The position numbers and the translations under genes were made by a program. The notes under the pieces were generated by a model. It saw only the letters and a list, made by a program, of their open reading frames with translations, had not been told where the DNA came from and did no database searches. This document shows, piece after piece, positions 1 through 7,787 of a stretch of DNA of 64,000 nt. The DNA is from CAVWCQ01 sp963753545 (GTDB lineage: Bacteria; Chloroflexota; Anaerolineae; Aggregatilineales; Aggregatilineaceae). How positions within the stretch are numbered: the first letter of the stretch is position 1; the number at the start of each line of letters is the position of its first letter. Location: the NCBI GenBank assembly GCA_963753545.1, contig CAVWCQ010000008.1, positions 2,418,001 through 2,482,000 on the forward strand. Reading direction: 5' to 3'.

Positions 1-235
1 TAAACTTGACTGCGAAGCGCGCCAGCGCCTTATACATAGGTACAATGACGCGCTCCTGGACACTGAGAGACAGTTCCAGTTCTTCCAGTGATGCTGGTAG
101 TTCACGGTCGGCATACTCAGCCAGGCGTTTCTGTAGGGGGTCTTCTCCCGAATCCTCTCGCATACCGACGATGATTAGGCCTGCCAGCAGGACTATACCG
201 ATAATGATGAGTGCGAGGATACCAACTAGACCCAT
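1..235 (-). CDS. tadC: Type II secretion F-domain protein, TadC-like (partial, N-terminus only)
   Basis: This is the first 78 residues of a gene that runs off the left edge. It opens with a hydrophobic membrane segment (about residues 2-22, starting MGLVGILALIIIG) and continues into a charged cytoplasmic stretch that begins like the neighbouring TadB (short acidic linker, then leucine-rich helix). The ATG at 235 is preceded by AGGAGG at a good distance. It lies 15 bp after the tadB stop on the same strand. In Tad loci tadB and tadC lie together and encode the two inner-membrane platform proteins on which the CpaF ATPase acts. The assignment rests mainly on this gene order and on the N-terminal pattern, because the T2SSF domain itself is outside the window. 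Confidence 0.7.
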   Translation of the reverse strand, partial: MGLVGILALIIIGIVLLAGLIIVGMREDSGEDPLQKRLAEYADRELPASLEELELSLSVQERVIVPMYKALARFAVKF

Positions 236-250
236 CGCTGATCCTCCTGT

Positions 251-1240
251 CTAGTAATCAATACTTACGATCTTCTGAATTACAGCAGCGCCCGTTCCAA
301 TCAGACCAAGACCACAGCCTAACATGGGCCACCCACACATGCGGTTTTTGATCATGCCTCCCATATAGCTGGGGCTGATCACCATCAGGAAGAGGGTCAG
401 AACAATGGGTAGCATCGAAATGATCCAGCCCGTAATTCGTCCCTGGGACGTCAATACGCGAATCTCGCCCTTCAGCTTGATACGCTCGCGGATCGTATGT
501 CCAATGGCTTCCAGAATTTCAGCAAGGTTACCACCGACTTCGCGTTGAATATTCACTGCCGTGTTAACGAGGTCCATGTCTTCGCTTGGCATACGATTGA
601 GAAGGTGCGCCAGAGCATCCTGCATCGGAATGCCCAACTGGACTTCCTGCACCACACGCTTAAACTCAGTCGCAGTTGGCTCTGCGGCTTCTTTGGCAAT
701 CGCTTCCATTGATTGCAGCACCGAATAACCGGAGCGCAGAGCGTTTACCCATAGAGATAGCGTATCGGGCAGTTGGGTTTCATATGAGCGAAGCCGTTGG
801 CCTTGTTTACGAGCCACATAGAGTCGTGGGAAGAAGAACCCTGCGACACCAGCTACGCCACCACCAATAGGATTTCCAAAGATTAGCAGCCAGCCGAGCA
901 GAAAGCCACCAATGCTGGCAATGATATGCATCGCGAAAAATTCGCCAACCGTTAACTTGAGGTCGGCACGTGCTAACTGGACGCGCCATTTTTTGGCAAA
1001 TTCCCGGTCTTCGAGGGCAGCATCCAGACGGCGAGCAATAATGCTCGTCTCGTCAGTTGCCTGCCCGCTAGATGCGTCTCCTTCAAACCCGGCAAGCATA
1101 CTGCCATACTCAGACGTATAACGCCCCAGGCGTTCCTCGATATCTTGCTCGCGCTGCGACCGCATGCTGACAATGCCAACCACCAGGATGAGCACTGCCA
1201 CAATGCCGGCTGCGCCAGCGATCAATATTTCAGTTCCCAT
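251..1240 (-). CDS. tadB: Tad pilus inner-membrane platform protein TadB
   Basis: A 329-residue T2SSF-family protein. It has an N-terminal membrane helix (residues 5-25), two central helices (about 100-140, glycine-rich), and then the T2SSF domain (about 155-290) with the typical pattern of a serine-rich first helix (LRSGYSVLQSMEAIAKEA), acidic-patch helices and NIQREVGGNLAEIL, followed by a C-terminal hydrophobic pair around residues 270-325. Proteins of this family form the membrane platform that couples the CpaF ATPase to Flp pilin assembly. The gene sits between cpaF and tadC in the usual order on one strand. Length is normal for the family. No catalytic residues are expected. Confidence 0.88.
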   Translation of the reverse strand: MGTEILIAGAAGIVAVLILVVGIVSMRSQREQDIEERLGRYTSEYGSMLAGFEGDASSGQATDETSIIARRLDAALEDREFAKKWRVQLARADLKLTVGEFFAMHIIASIGGFLLGWLLIFGNPIGGGVAGVAGFFFPRLYVARKQGQRLRSYETQLPDTLSLWVNALRSGYSVLQSMEAIAKEAAEPTATEFKRVVQEVQLGIPMQDALAHLLNRMPSEDMDLVNTAVNIQREVGGNLAEILEAIGHTIRERIKLKGEIRVLTSQGRITGWIISMLPIVLTLFLMVISPSYMGGMIKNRMCGWPMLGCGLGLIGTGAAVIQKIVSIDY

Positions 1241-1364
1241 ACGTCATGAACCTCCCGCAACGCTCTCGCGTCTAAACTCTATTGTACACCACGAACTACC
1301 AGTAAACGGAACCCCTGTGGGCCGGGAATATATTGCATACACCCGGCCATCTGGCGATTTACTT

Positions 1365-2762
1365 TTAGTAGCGAGACATGCCGATACCAAATACCGATGG
1401 CGGCAGATGGATACCCGACGCTTCGATATTGTCGATGAACTTCGGGCGAAGCCCCGTGGGACGAATTCGCCCGATAACCTTACCTGCTTCGATGCCCGTC
1501 TGTTCAAACTCAAAAATGTCGGACATGGTGATCACATCACCTTCCATGCCCTGGATTTCGGTGACTTTCGTAATCTTTCGCGTACCATCACGCATACGTT
1601 CTTGGTGAACAACCAGGTCGATAGCCGAGGCAACTTGTTCACGAATAGCACGAACAGGCAGGTCCATACCAGCCATCAAGCACATGACTTCCAAACGGGC
1701 CAGCGTGTCACGCGGGCTGTTGGAGTGCAGCGTGGTTAGCGATCCATCGTGGCCCGTATTCATGGCCTGGAGCATGTCCAGCGCCTCGCCCGAACGGCAC
1801 TCCCCGACAACGATCCGGTCGGGGCGCATACGCAAGCTGTTAACCACGAGATCCTGAATCGTGATCGCGCCACGTCCTTCAATATTGGGTGGGCGGCTTT
1901 CCAATGAGACAACATGTTCCTGGCGAAGCTGGAGCTCAGCCGCATTTTCGATGGTTACAATCCGCTCATCATTCGGGATAAAGCCGGAAAGCACATTCAA
2001 CAGCGTGGTTTTGCCCGATCCTGTACCACCCGATACGACGACATTTAACCGCGAAATAACGCACGCGCGGAGGAACTCAGCGATTTCCGGTGTCATTGAG
2101 CCAAAGCGGATCAGATCTTCAATCGTGAAGGGGCGTTTGGAGAATTTACGGATAGTGATTGTGGGGCCACACAGTGCAATAGGACGAATGACGGCATTCA
2201 CACGCGAACCATCGGGCAGGCGGGCGTCTACGGTCGGTGAGCTTTCGTCAATACGGCGGCCCAGCGGCGCTACAATGCGGTCCAAAACACGCAGTACATG
2301 ATCTTCATCTTCAAAGGTGACATTCGAACGCAGCAGGTTACCAGCGCGTTCAATATAGACATTCTTTGCGCCATTGACCATCACTTCTGTAATGGTCTCG
2401 TCAGCCAGCAGGGGTTCCAGGGGGCCAAAGCCGAGGATTTCAGCAACGATGGCTTCAAACAACCGCTGGCGCTCAACACGGCCAAGCACAATGCTTTCTT
2501 CCGAGAGAATGGTTGTAAACAGTTCTTCAATCGTAGCTCTGATGTCAGGTGAGCGTGGATCAACACTCGTATCCAACTCAGCCAGAAGTTTATTCTGCAC
2601 TCGGACTTTCAGGTCTACATAGTTACTGCCATCTGGGCGAGATACATTTCCGCCTGCTGGGGGCGGCACAGGTGTCCTGCGCCGTGCCTGGGAGAGCTTT
2701 GACTTATCGTCTTCTGGGCCCCCACCCTGTCCGCCACGCTCAATACGCCTTAACAGCGACAT
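1365..2762 (-). CDS. cpaF: Flp pilus assembly ATPase CpaF/TadA
   Basis: A 465-residue secretion ATPase of the CpaF/TadA family that powers assembly of Tad/Flp pili at the inner membrane. A flexible, basic, proline-rich N-terminus (residues 1-45) is followed by the N-terminal PAS-like domain and the RecA-like motor. Visible motifs are Walker A GGTGSGKT (about 245-252), the Asp-box region with IENAAELQL (about 270), Walker B around RPDRIVVGECRSGEA (about 313-327), and the His-box SLTTLHSNSP (about 341-350). Length is usual. It lies 46 bp after the TadZ-like gene. All catalytic motifs are intact, so the motor should be functional. Confidence 0.95.
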   Translation of the reverse strand: MSLLRRIERGGQGGGPEDDKSKLSQARRRTPVPPPAGGNVSRPDGSNYVDLKVRVQNKLLAELDTSVDPRSPDIRATIEELFTTILSEESIVLGRVERQRLFEAIVAEILGFGPLEPLLADETITEVMVNGAKNVYIERAGNLLRSNVTFEDEDHVLRVLDRIVAPLGRRIDESSPTVDARLPDGSRVNAVIRPIALCGPTITIRKFSKRPFTIEDLIRFGSMTPEIAEFLRACVISRLNVVVSGGTGSGKTTLLNVLSGFIPNDERIVTIENAAELQLRQEHVVSLESRPPNIEGRGAITIQDLVVNSLRMRPDRIVVGECRSGEALDMLQAMNTGHDGSLTTLHSNSPRDTLARLEVMCLMAGMDLPVRAIREQVASAIDLVVHQERMRDGTRKITKVTEIQGMEGDVITMSDIFEFEQTGIEAGKVIGRIRPTGLRPKFIDNIEASGIHLPPSVFGIGMSRY

Positions 2763-2807
2763 CGCACAACCTCCTTGATTCCCACTCGACCGATTTCAAT
2801 ACCCACA

Positions 2808-4121
2808 CTATTTCTTTTTACCACGACTAACGTCGCTGAGTTTTCCGGCCTGCACGGTCGTATTTGCCTCAACAACATGTCGGATTAATTCAGCCAGTTC
2901 AACCATTTCACGCCCCGGCGACCGAGTTTTAAGGCTCCGGTTTGCAACCAACGGTACACCTTGATTGACAGAGGTCAATACTATTCGTTCATCTAAGGGA
3001 ATAGAGGCCGCAACCGTCAGTTTGAGATGCGTTTCGATAGAAGCTGCCGGAACCGTGCCACGCCCCTTATCATTCGAAACCTGGTTTAGAACAAATACGA
3101 CTTTTTCTGTCAATCCAGCCGGATCGGTGAGGTTGTCAAAAAGATCTAGCACCTTGCGCACGTTTCGAATAGCTGGAATGGTCGGAACACAAACCAACAC
3201 AATGCGATCTGCAATCTCAAACAGCTTCAACGTGGTCGCATCATATTGAGTTGATGTATCGACTATAACAAAATCATAGCTTGCTGCCAGGAGACTAACC
3301 AGCTCCTTTACGGCTTCTGGATCAACATCATAAGCCTGTTCAGGATGAGACGGCGCTGCCAGGACTTTTAATCCACTGGCATGAGTCACCAACACGTTAT
3401 CAATCATCTGCTGATCAACGTCGCTCACCGCTTTGGTGAGACTGGCAATATTAGATTGAGCCTGAAGATTGAGGAAGGCATCAACATCGCCAAATTGCAG
3501 ATTGCAGTCCACTAACAACACGCGGGTATCGGCACGCATCAGGGCAGCAGCAAGATTAGTTGACAGCGTTGTCGCGCCAACACCACCTTGGGGGCTGTAA
3601 ACAACAACAATATGCCCTGCACCGGGAAGCTGTGGCGATAAGGTAGGAACGGGCAGTGTCGGATCAACGCGCGCCGCGGCTGTACGAACAGGCGCGGCCC
3701 CCATCTGTGCTTCTTGCTGCCGGATTGGCTCGTTGCGTTCATAGACGCGGCGGATCGTCGTATAGAGTTCTTCACTGGAAATGGGCTTGGTCAAAAAATC
3801 GCGCGCGCCAGCTAGCATAGCTTGGCGCAAATAGCCGGGTTCACTCTGGACCGACATAATTACAACCGCAGCCGTACGTACCGTCGTACTGATCAGCTTA
3901 GTCGCCGTGATACCGTCCATATCTGGCATATTGATGTCCATCAGGACGACATCTGGCTTTACCTCAGCCGCCATCTGCACAGCCTCGCGTCCAGAACCAG
4001 CAGCTCCAACAACCTGTATATCCGACTCGAACGCGAGCAATTTCCGAAGGTTTTCCCGCGTATCGGGAATGTCATCAACGATTAACACCTTGATGACGTC
4101 TTTTTGAGATCCGCTACTCAT
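2808..4121 (-). CDS. cpaE: Response-regulator/TadZ fusion, pilus localisation ATPase (CpaE-like)
   Basis: A 437-residue two-domain protein. Residues 8-130 are a full receiver domain with the acidic pair D16/D17, the phospho-acceptor D62 (MDIN) and the conserved K112. A proline-rich linker (about 140-168) leads into a ParA/MinD-like ATPase. Its P-loop, QGGVGATT (about 178-185), lacks both lysines of the deviant Walker A motif; loss of lysine is common in the CpaE/TadZ branch, where the protein acts as a polar localisation factor. The gene stands between cpaB and cpaF. The intact receiver suggests that phosphorylation controls pilus placement or assembly; the kinase encoded at 5830-6909 is a candidate partner, but this is inference. 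Confidence 0.9.
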   Translation of the reverse strand: MSSGSQKDVIKVLIVDDIPDTRENLRKLLAFESDIQVVGAAGSGREAVQMAAEVKPDVVLMDINMPDMDGITATKLISTTVRTAAVVIMSVQSEPGYLRQAMLAGARDFLTKPISSEELYTTIRRVYERNEPIRQQEAQMGAAPVRTAAARVDPTLPVPTLSPQLPGAGHIVVVYSPQGGVGATTLSTNLAAALMRADTRVLLVDCNLQFGDVDAFLNLQAQSNIASLTKAVSDVDQQMIDNVLVTHASGLKVLAAPSHPEQAYDVDPEAVKELVSLLAASYDFVIVDTSTQYDATTLKLFEIADRIVLVCVPTIPAIRNVRKVLDLFDNLTDPAGLTEKVVFVLNQVSNDKGRGTVPAASIETHLKLTVAASIPLDERIVLTSVNQGVPLVANRSLKTRSPGREMVELAELIRHVVEANTTVQAGKLSDVSRGKKK

Positions 4122-4185
4122 TCGTTTTTATCCTTCATTCCACTACAATACACCGACCCTAAACCGTTGTGGAGCCTAAAACATA

Positions 4186-4226
4186 GAAGAGCACACAACA
4201 GAAAGTTCAATCGCTATGTGCTCTTC
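4186..4226 (-). terminator. Long-loop hairpin between cpaB and the TadZ-like gene
   Basis: A 10-bp perfect stem (GAAGAGCACA at 4186-4195 with TGTGCTCTTC at 4217-4226) encloses a 21-nt loop in the 147-bp spacer after cpaB. No clear T-run follows on the minus strand, so it is more likely a processing or partial attenuation structure than a strong terminator. Confidence 0.35.
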
Positions 4227-4268
4227 CTATTCACACGACTACCCCCACACGTTCAGATTTATCGAACG

Positions 4269-5483
4269 CTACTGCGGTTGATTCGTTGTCTGGTCCATGT
4301 TCGCGCTCAGGAACTTATACAGACTGTTTAGGTCGAAACGGCGAACGCTGGTGATGGGAGGTTCCAGGGCGAACGGCAGTGCAGCAGGTTGGGCAATGTT
4401 GAAGTTGCGGATCATATATTCCAGAGTAACAGCTTCCAGCGGCGCTCCGGGAGTATGATCGCCGGCCTGTCGCAGGGTGAGCGTAATCGGAATCTGCGCA
4501 TCAATGGCCCACGCCATAATCAACGCTTCCTGCGGAGTTACAGCCAGAGTAATGATGATTGGCGCAAATGGCGTCGGTGACAGGGCCAGTGTTGGAACCG
4601 CCGCGGCCTGAGGCGTGCCTTCGCCGGGTGGAGGCGGAATAGGTGTCACCTCCATCATCGTAGGAGTCGCACCGATAAAATTGCCACCCTCGGCAAAATA
4701 GCCGACATGAACGACAAAGGCATCGCTGATAACTCGCTGAGTGACCAAACGCGGACGCTGTTGTTCAGTGGGGCCAACTAAAACACCTTCTGCAGACAGT
4801 GTGCTGGGTTCCTGGCGGCCTTGCTGGGGCGCGCCAATGCTCAGTTCACCGGTTTCCAGGCGAGTAATCACCGAAACATTGTTGGGAAGGCGCGTTTGGA
4901 AATCTTCATCGACATCGATGAACAGGAATGACAAGATGATATCAACGTAATCGCCGTCCTGAATTGCGTATGCAACCTGCCCCAGGCCAGTTGGGTCCAG
5001 GGGCACCGACAAAGCAACCCGGCCAGCTGGCAAAACAGCAGCAGCATCCGAGCCCACCGCAGCGATATCGCTTAATTTGTCCACAATCTGGCGGCTGAGA
5101 ACGGGAGAGCCACGGAAAATGTCGGTGCGGGCAATACGGCCAATCACATCATCAACATCGGTAAAGTAGTTGGTCGCTTCAGGAAGTGCCGATTCAGGCC
5201 AGGGTAGCAGGGCAACGCCATCTGCGGGGATTTCCATACCACGCGGCAGATCCTGAACAGCAATCACAATATCAACCATCGGTTCAGCAGCCTGCAAGCC
5301 ACTATTCCCATTTCCCCCGGAGCCATCGGACTGTCCGCCACCGGGCACGAATGGAGCTTCGCCTCCTGCAGTCTCTGTTGCGGCGGGTTCTTTGTCCTTA
5401 TTGCCGCCCGACAGCAGAAGAACTGCTGCCACAATACCCAAGAGGACGATAGCTCCTATTAAAATTATTACTCGACCTCGCAT
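4269..5483 (-). CDS. cpaB: Flp pilus assembly protein CpaB/RcpC-like (SAF domain)
   Basis: A 404-residue protein with one N-terminal membrane anchor (residues 4-24) and a low-complexity glycine/serine-rich linker (about 30-65). A SAF-like domain follows (about 68-130: VDIVIAVQDLPRGMEI, then GRIARTDIFRGSPVLSRQIV). The next domain, typical of RcpC/CpaB, has VALSVPLDPTGLG and the GDYVDII strand (about 150-190). The C-terminal third carries proline/threonine-rich stretches and a further beta-rich part. CpaB proteins are periplasmic or outer-envelope components of the Tad apparatus. It is the first gene of the minus-strand Tad operon, with GGAGG before the ATG and a candidate promoter upstream. 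No pilin or prepilin peptidase gene is visible nearby. Confidence 0.85.
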   Translation of the reverse strand: MRGRVIILIGAIVLLGIVAAVLLLSGGNKDKEPAATETAGGEAPFVPGGGQSDGSGGNGNSGLQAAEPMVDIVIAVQDLPRGMEIPADGVALLPWPESALPEATNYFTDVDDVIGRIARTDIFRGSPVLSRQIVDKLSDIAAVGSDAAAVLPAGRVALSVPLDPTGLGQVAYAIQDGDYVDIILSFLFIDVDEDFQTRLPNNVSVITRLETGELSIGAPQQGRQEPSTLSAEGVLVGPTEQQRPRLVTQRVISDAFVVHVGYFAEGGNFIGATPTMMEVTPIPPPPGEGTPQAAAVPTLALSPTPFAPIIITLAVTPQEALIMAWAIDAQIPITLTLRQAGDHTPGAPLEAVTLEYMIRNFNIAQPAALPFALEPPITSVRRFDLNSLYKFLSANMDQTTNQPQ

Positions 5484-5829
5484 GGATTATCCTCCAACGG
5501 ATTGCGTATCGCTTCGCAATGTTCATTAAAATCTGGCGTGCGTCCCCACCTCAAAATGTACCACAAGAAGACGCCGCTCTCCTAAGCTTATCATACGTTC
5601 ATTCAAAACTCATCACCAATCATTAGAATCATTAGAAAGTCCCAATGATTGATTGTCTGACTTTACTTGTGCTTATGGCGACGTTTATTGTTCCACCTAG
5701 TGTAGTCTGATGTGAAAAATGTGCAAACAGCCCGATAGTCCTATCGGTAAATAAAACCAAACAAAAAGGTGGCGCTTATAAAAACTCACCACCCACTTAT
5801 ACCACTTCAATTTCTTGTTGAGGAGAGAA
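5484..5829. other. Intergenic region between the kinase gene and cpaB
   Basis: This 346-bp AT-rich stretch has no supportable gene. It holds a perfect hairpin CCGATAG-TC-CTATCGG (5732-5747) near the kinase end, which may stop kinase transcripts although no strong T-run follows. It also holds two tandem copies of AATCATTAG (5618-5626 and 5627-5635), an inverted match to their start (AATGATTG at 5644-5651), and the candidate cpaB promoter. Confidence 0.6.
5590..5619 (-). promoter_or_regulatory. Candidate cpaB promoter with tandem upstream repeats
   Basis: On the minus strand, TTGGTG (5619-5614) is followed after 18 nt by TATGAT (5595-5590), a plausible sigma-70-type -35/-10 pair about 110 bp upstream of cpaB. 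Two direct 9-bp repeats (5618-5635) touch or overlap the -35 box on its upstream side, where an activator or repressor would bind. This is pattern-based only. Confidence 0.4.
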
Positions 5830-6909
5830 TTACCCGCCTGCTGGCAAGAGAATCACAAAGCGGCTGTTGTCCTCTGGCGCGCTCGTAACCTCAAACCGGC
5901 CCCCAACCAATTCGATCCGTTCTCGAAGGGTATTCAAACCAAAAACATTCTCTCGGCCATTATCGGCAAAAACCTGTTCCGAATCGAAGCCGCGCCCATC
6001 GGCCTCGCACGTCGCCTTGAGCCAGTCGGGACCGACGTCTAACACGATATTGATATGTTTCGCACTCAGATTGTCGCGAGACATGCTCATGACTTCCTGG
6101 ATAGAGCGGAACATCATCACTTCAATATGGCTGGGCAAACGCCGCTCGTCGCCCAGGATATTCAGTTGAGTTTGAATCCCAGCTTTTTCCTGATAAGCTT
6201 CTACATAGCGGCGGATTGTAGGAACCAGGCCTAAATCATCCAACATCATGGGGCGCAGGTCGAAGATGAAGTCGCGTATTTTTTGAAAGGTAGAACTGGC
6301 GGCAGTTTTCAGATTGTTCAATTCTTCGCCCGCACGATCCGGGTTGCGTTCGAACAAGCGCTGGCAGATCTCAGCTTGAAGAATAAAGTTGGTCAGTGAT
6401 TGGGCAGGGCCATCATGCATTTGGCGCGCCAGACGCTGGCGCTCAGACTCCTGCGCTTCGACGATACTGACCACTGTTTTCGCCGGCAGACGCCCACCCA
6501 CCTCTCCCGTATAAACAGCGTTCGACGCAGGCAGCGAAGGAGGCAGCTGATCAACGGCAATACCCTGAACCTGTCCCAGTAAGCGCCCCAGAAGTTCTTC
6601 AAAATGCCTCAGTTCTTCCTGGTTGCTTTTTAACTTTTCGAGCTGGCCCTGCATCGTTAACAGGCGCGTTTTGGCATCTAGCGTGTCATCATACGCTGCC
6701 TTGATATCGGAACGCGGAACAGTATCAAAGCTGCCTTCCACGCGCCGCAGTTGGGTGCTGATGGTGACGTTTCGTTCGCGCAGCCGATCCACTTCCAACT
6801 GGCTCTGATCGATCAACTGCTGATTTTCCCGGATCCGAGACTGGATCCGCTCATACTCAGCTCGAAACTCAGCCAGGAGTTCTTCTTTTGAACCAGTGGC
6901 ACTAGCCAT
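5830..6909 (-). CDS. Cytoplasmic sensor histidine kinase, DegS/HisKA_3 type
   Basis: A 359-residue kinase without membrane segments. Residues 5-115 form a long coiled coil that probably dimerises and senses, as in DegS. The phospho-acceptor H-box is ESERQRLARQMHDGPAQSL with H165. The HATPase domain follows (about 255-355), with an N-box-like RSIQEVMSMSRDN, the G1 motif EADGRGFD and the G2 part FGLNTLRERIELVGG. The classical paired asparagines and histidine of the N-box are partly replaced (MSRDN), a small oddity. It lies 27 bp after a LuxR-type response regulator on the same strand, so the two should form one phosphorelay. Its signal is unknown; the adjacent Tad locus makes pilus control a reasonable guess. 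Confidence 0.9.
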   Translation of the reverse strand: MASATGSKEELLAEFRAEYERIQSRIRENQQLIDQSQLEVDRLRERNVTISTQLRRVEGSFDTVPRSDIKAAYDDTLDAKTRLLTMQGQLEKLKSNQEELRHFEELLGRLLGQVQGIAVDQLPPSLPASNAVYTGEVGGRLPAKTVVSIVEAQESERQRLARQMHDGPAQSLTNFILQAEICQRLFERNPDRAGEELNNLKTAASSTFQKIRDFIFDLRPMMLDDLGLVPTIRRYVEAYQEKAGIQTQLNILGDERRLPSHIEVMMFRSIQEVMSMSRDNLSAKHINIVLDVGPDWLKATCEADGRGFDSEQVFADNGRENVFGLNTLRERIELVGGRFEVTSAPEDNSRFVILLPAGG

Positions 6910-6936
6910 TGTTATCCCTTCCCTTACCCCACTAAC

Positions 6937-7668
6937 CTATTCGTCTTCGTTACTAACCGGAGCGCTGGTACGTACCCACCCTCGGCGTAATGCATACACC
7001 GCCGCCTGAGTCCGATCGCGAACATCAAGCTTTTTCAGAATAGACGTCATGTGATTCTTCACAGTCTGATGGCTGATACCAAGCGACTGTGCAATTTCTT
7101 TGTTGCTTTTACCCTGTGTCACGAACTGCAAGATTTCCATTTCGCGCGGGCTTAAGGGCACAAAATGCTCATTCGGGTCGACCATATAAGGCCCGGTTGC
7201 CGCTTCTACGCCCGCATCTAACCAGTTCCGCAGTCCTTCTTCGTCAAAGATCTGCTTCCCCACGATAAAGAAACCGTGAGCGACTTTTCGAACGACATCG
7301 ATCAAGATTTCCGGCTCGATGTCCTTCGGACAGTAGGCAGCCCCCCCTGAGCGCATGGCATGGAGAACCTGTTCCATATCGTCGTAGGCTGTCAATAAGA
7401 CAATCGCGGTTGATGCATGATCGGTTTTCAGGCGGCTTGTCACCTGCAAGCCATTAATGCCGGGCAGATTAATATCCAGCAGCAGAACATCAGGCTGTAA
7501 GGAATGGACCAGTTCGAGGGCCTGTTCGCCGCTTGCGCCTTCTGCAATGATCTGGATATCGTCTTCTGTGCTGAACACGTTGCGCAATCCCTGGCGAAAA
7601 ACAGGATGATCGTCCACCAGAACAACGGTTATTTTCCTCAAGGCGTCTTTCGCCTGGTTTCGTTCCAT
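6937..7668 (-). CDS. NarL/LuxR-family response regulator
   Basis: A 243-residue two-domain regulator. The receiver (about 12-135) has D19/D20, the phosphorylation site D65 (LLLDINLPG), the T/A switch region LLTAYDD and K115. A linker of about 40 residues leads to a LuxR helix-turn-helix (about 172-236: PLSPREMEILQFVTQGKSNK, then SLGISHQTVKNHM). It is the first gene of a two-gene unit with the sensor kinase 27 bp downstream. Members of this family bind short inverted or direct repeats as dimers; the tandem repeats at 5618-5635 in front of cpaB are a possible but untested target. Confidence 0.93.
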   Translation of the reverse strand: MERNQAKDALRKITVVLVDDHPVFRQGLRNVFSTEDDIQIIAEGASGEQALELVHSLQPDVLLLDINLPGINGLQVTSRLKTDHASTAIVLLTAYDDMEQVLHAMRSGGAAYCPKDIEPEILIDVVRKVAHGFFIVGKQIFDEEGLRNWLDAGVEAATGPYMVDPNEHFVPLSPREMEILQFVTQGKSNKEIAQSLGISHQTVKNHMTSILKKLDVRDRTQAAVYALRRGWVRTSAPVSNEDE

Positions 7669-7787
7669 CGAGAGACCGTTTCCTCAGTCATATCTACCAC
7701 ATCGGTAAAAATCGTAAATATTTCGCGCTTTTCTGCGAGTATACCATAGGTGAAAATCGGGGGGCAAACAAGGCTTTCAGCGGCGAG

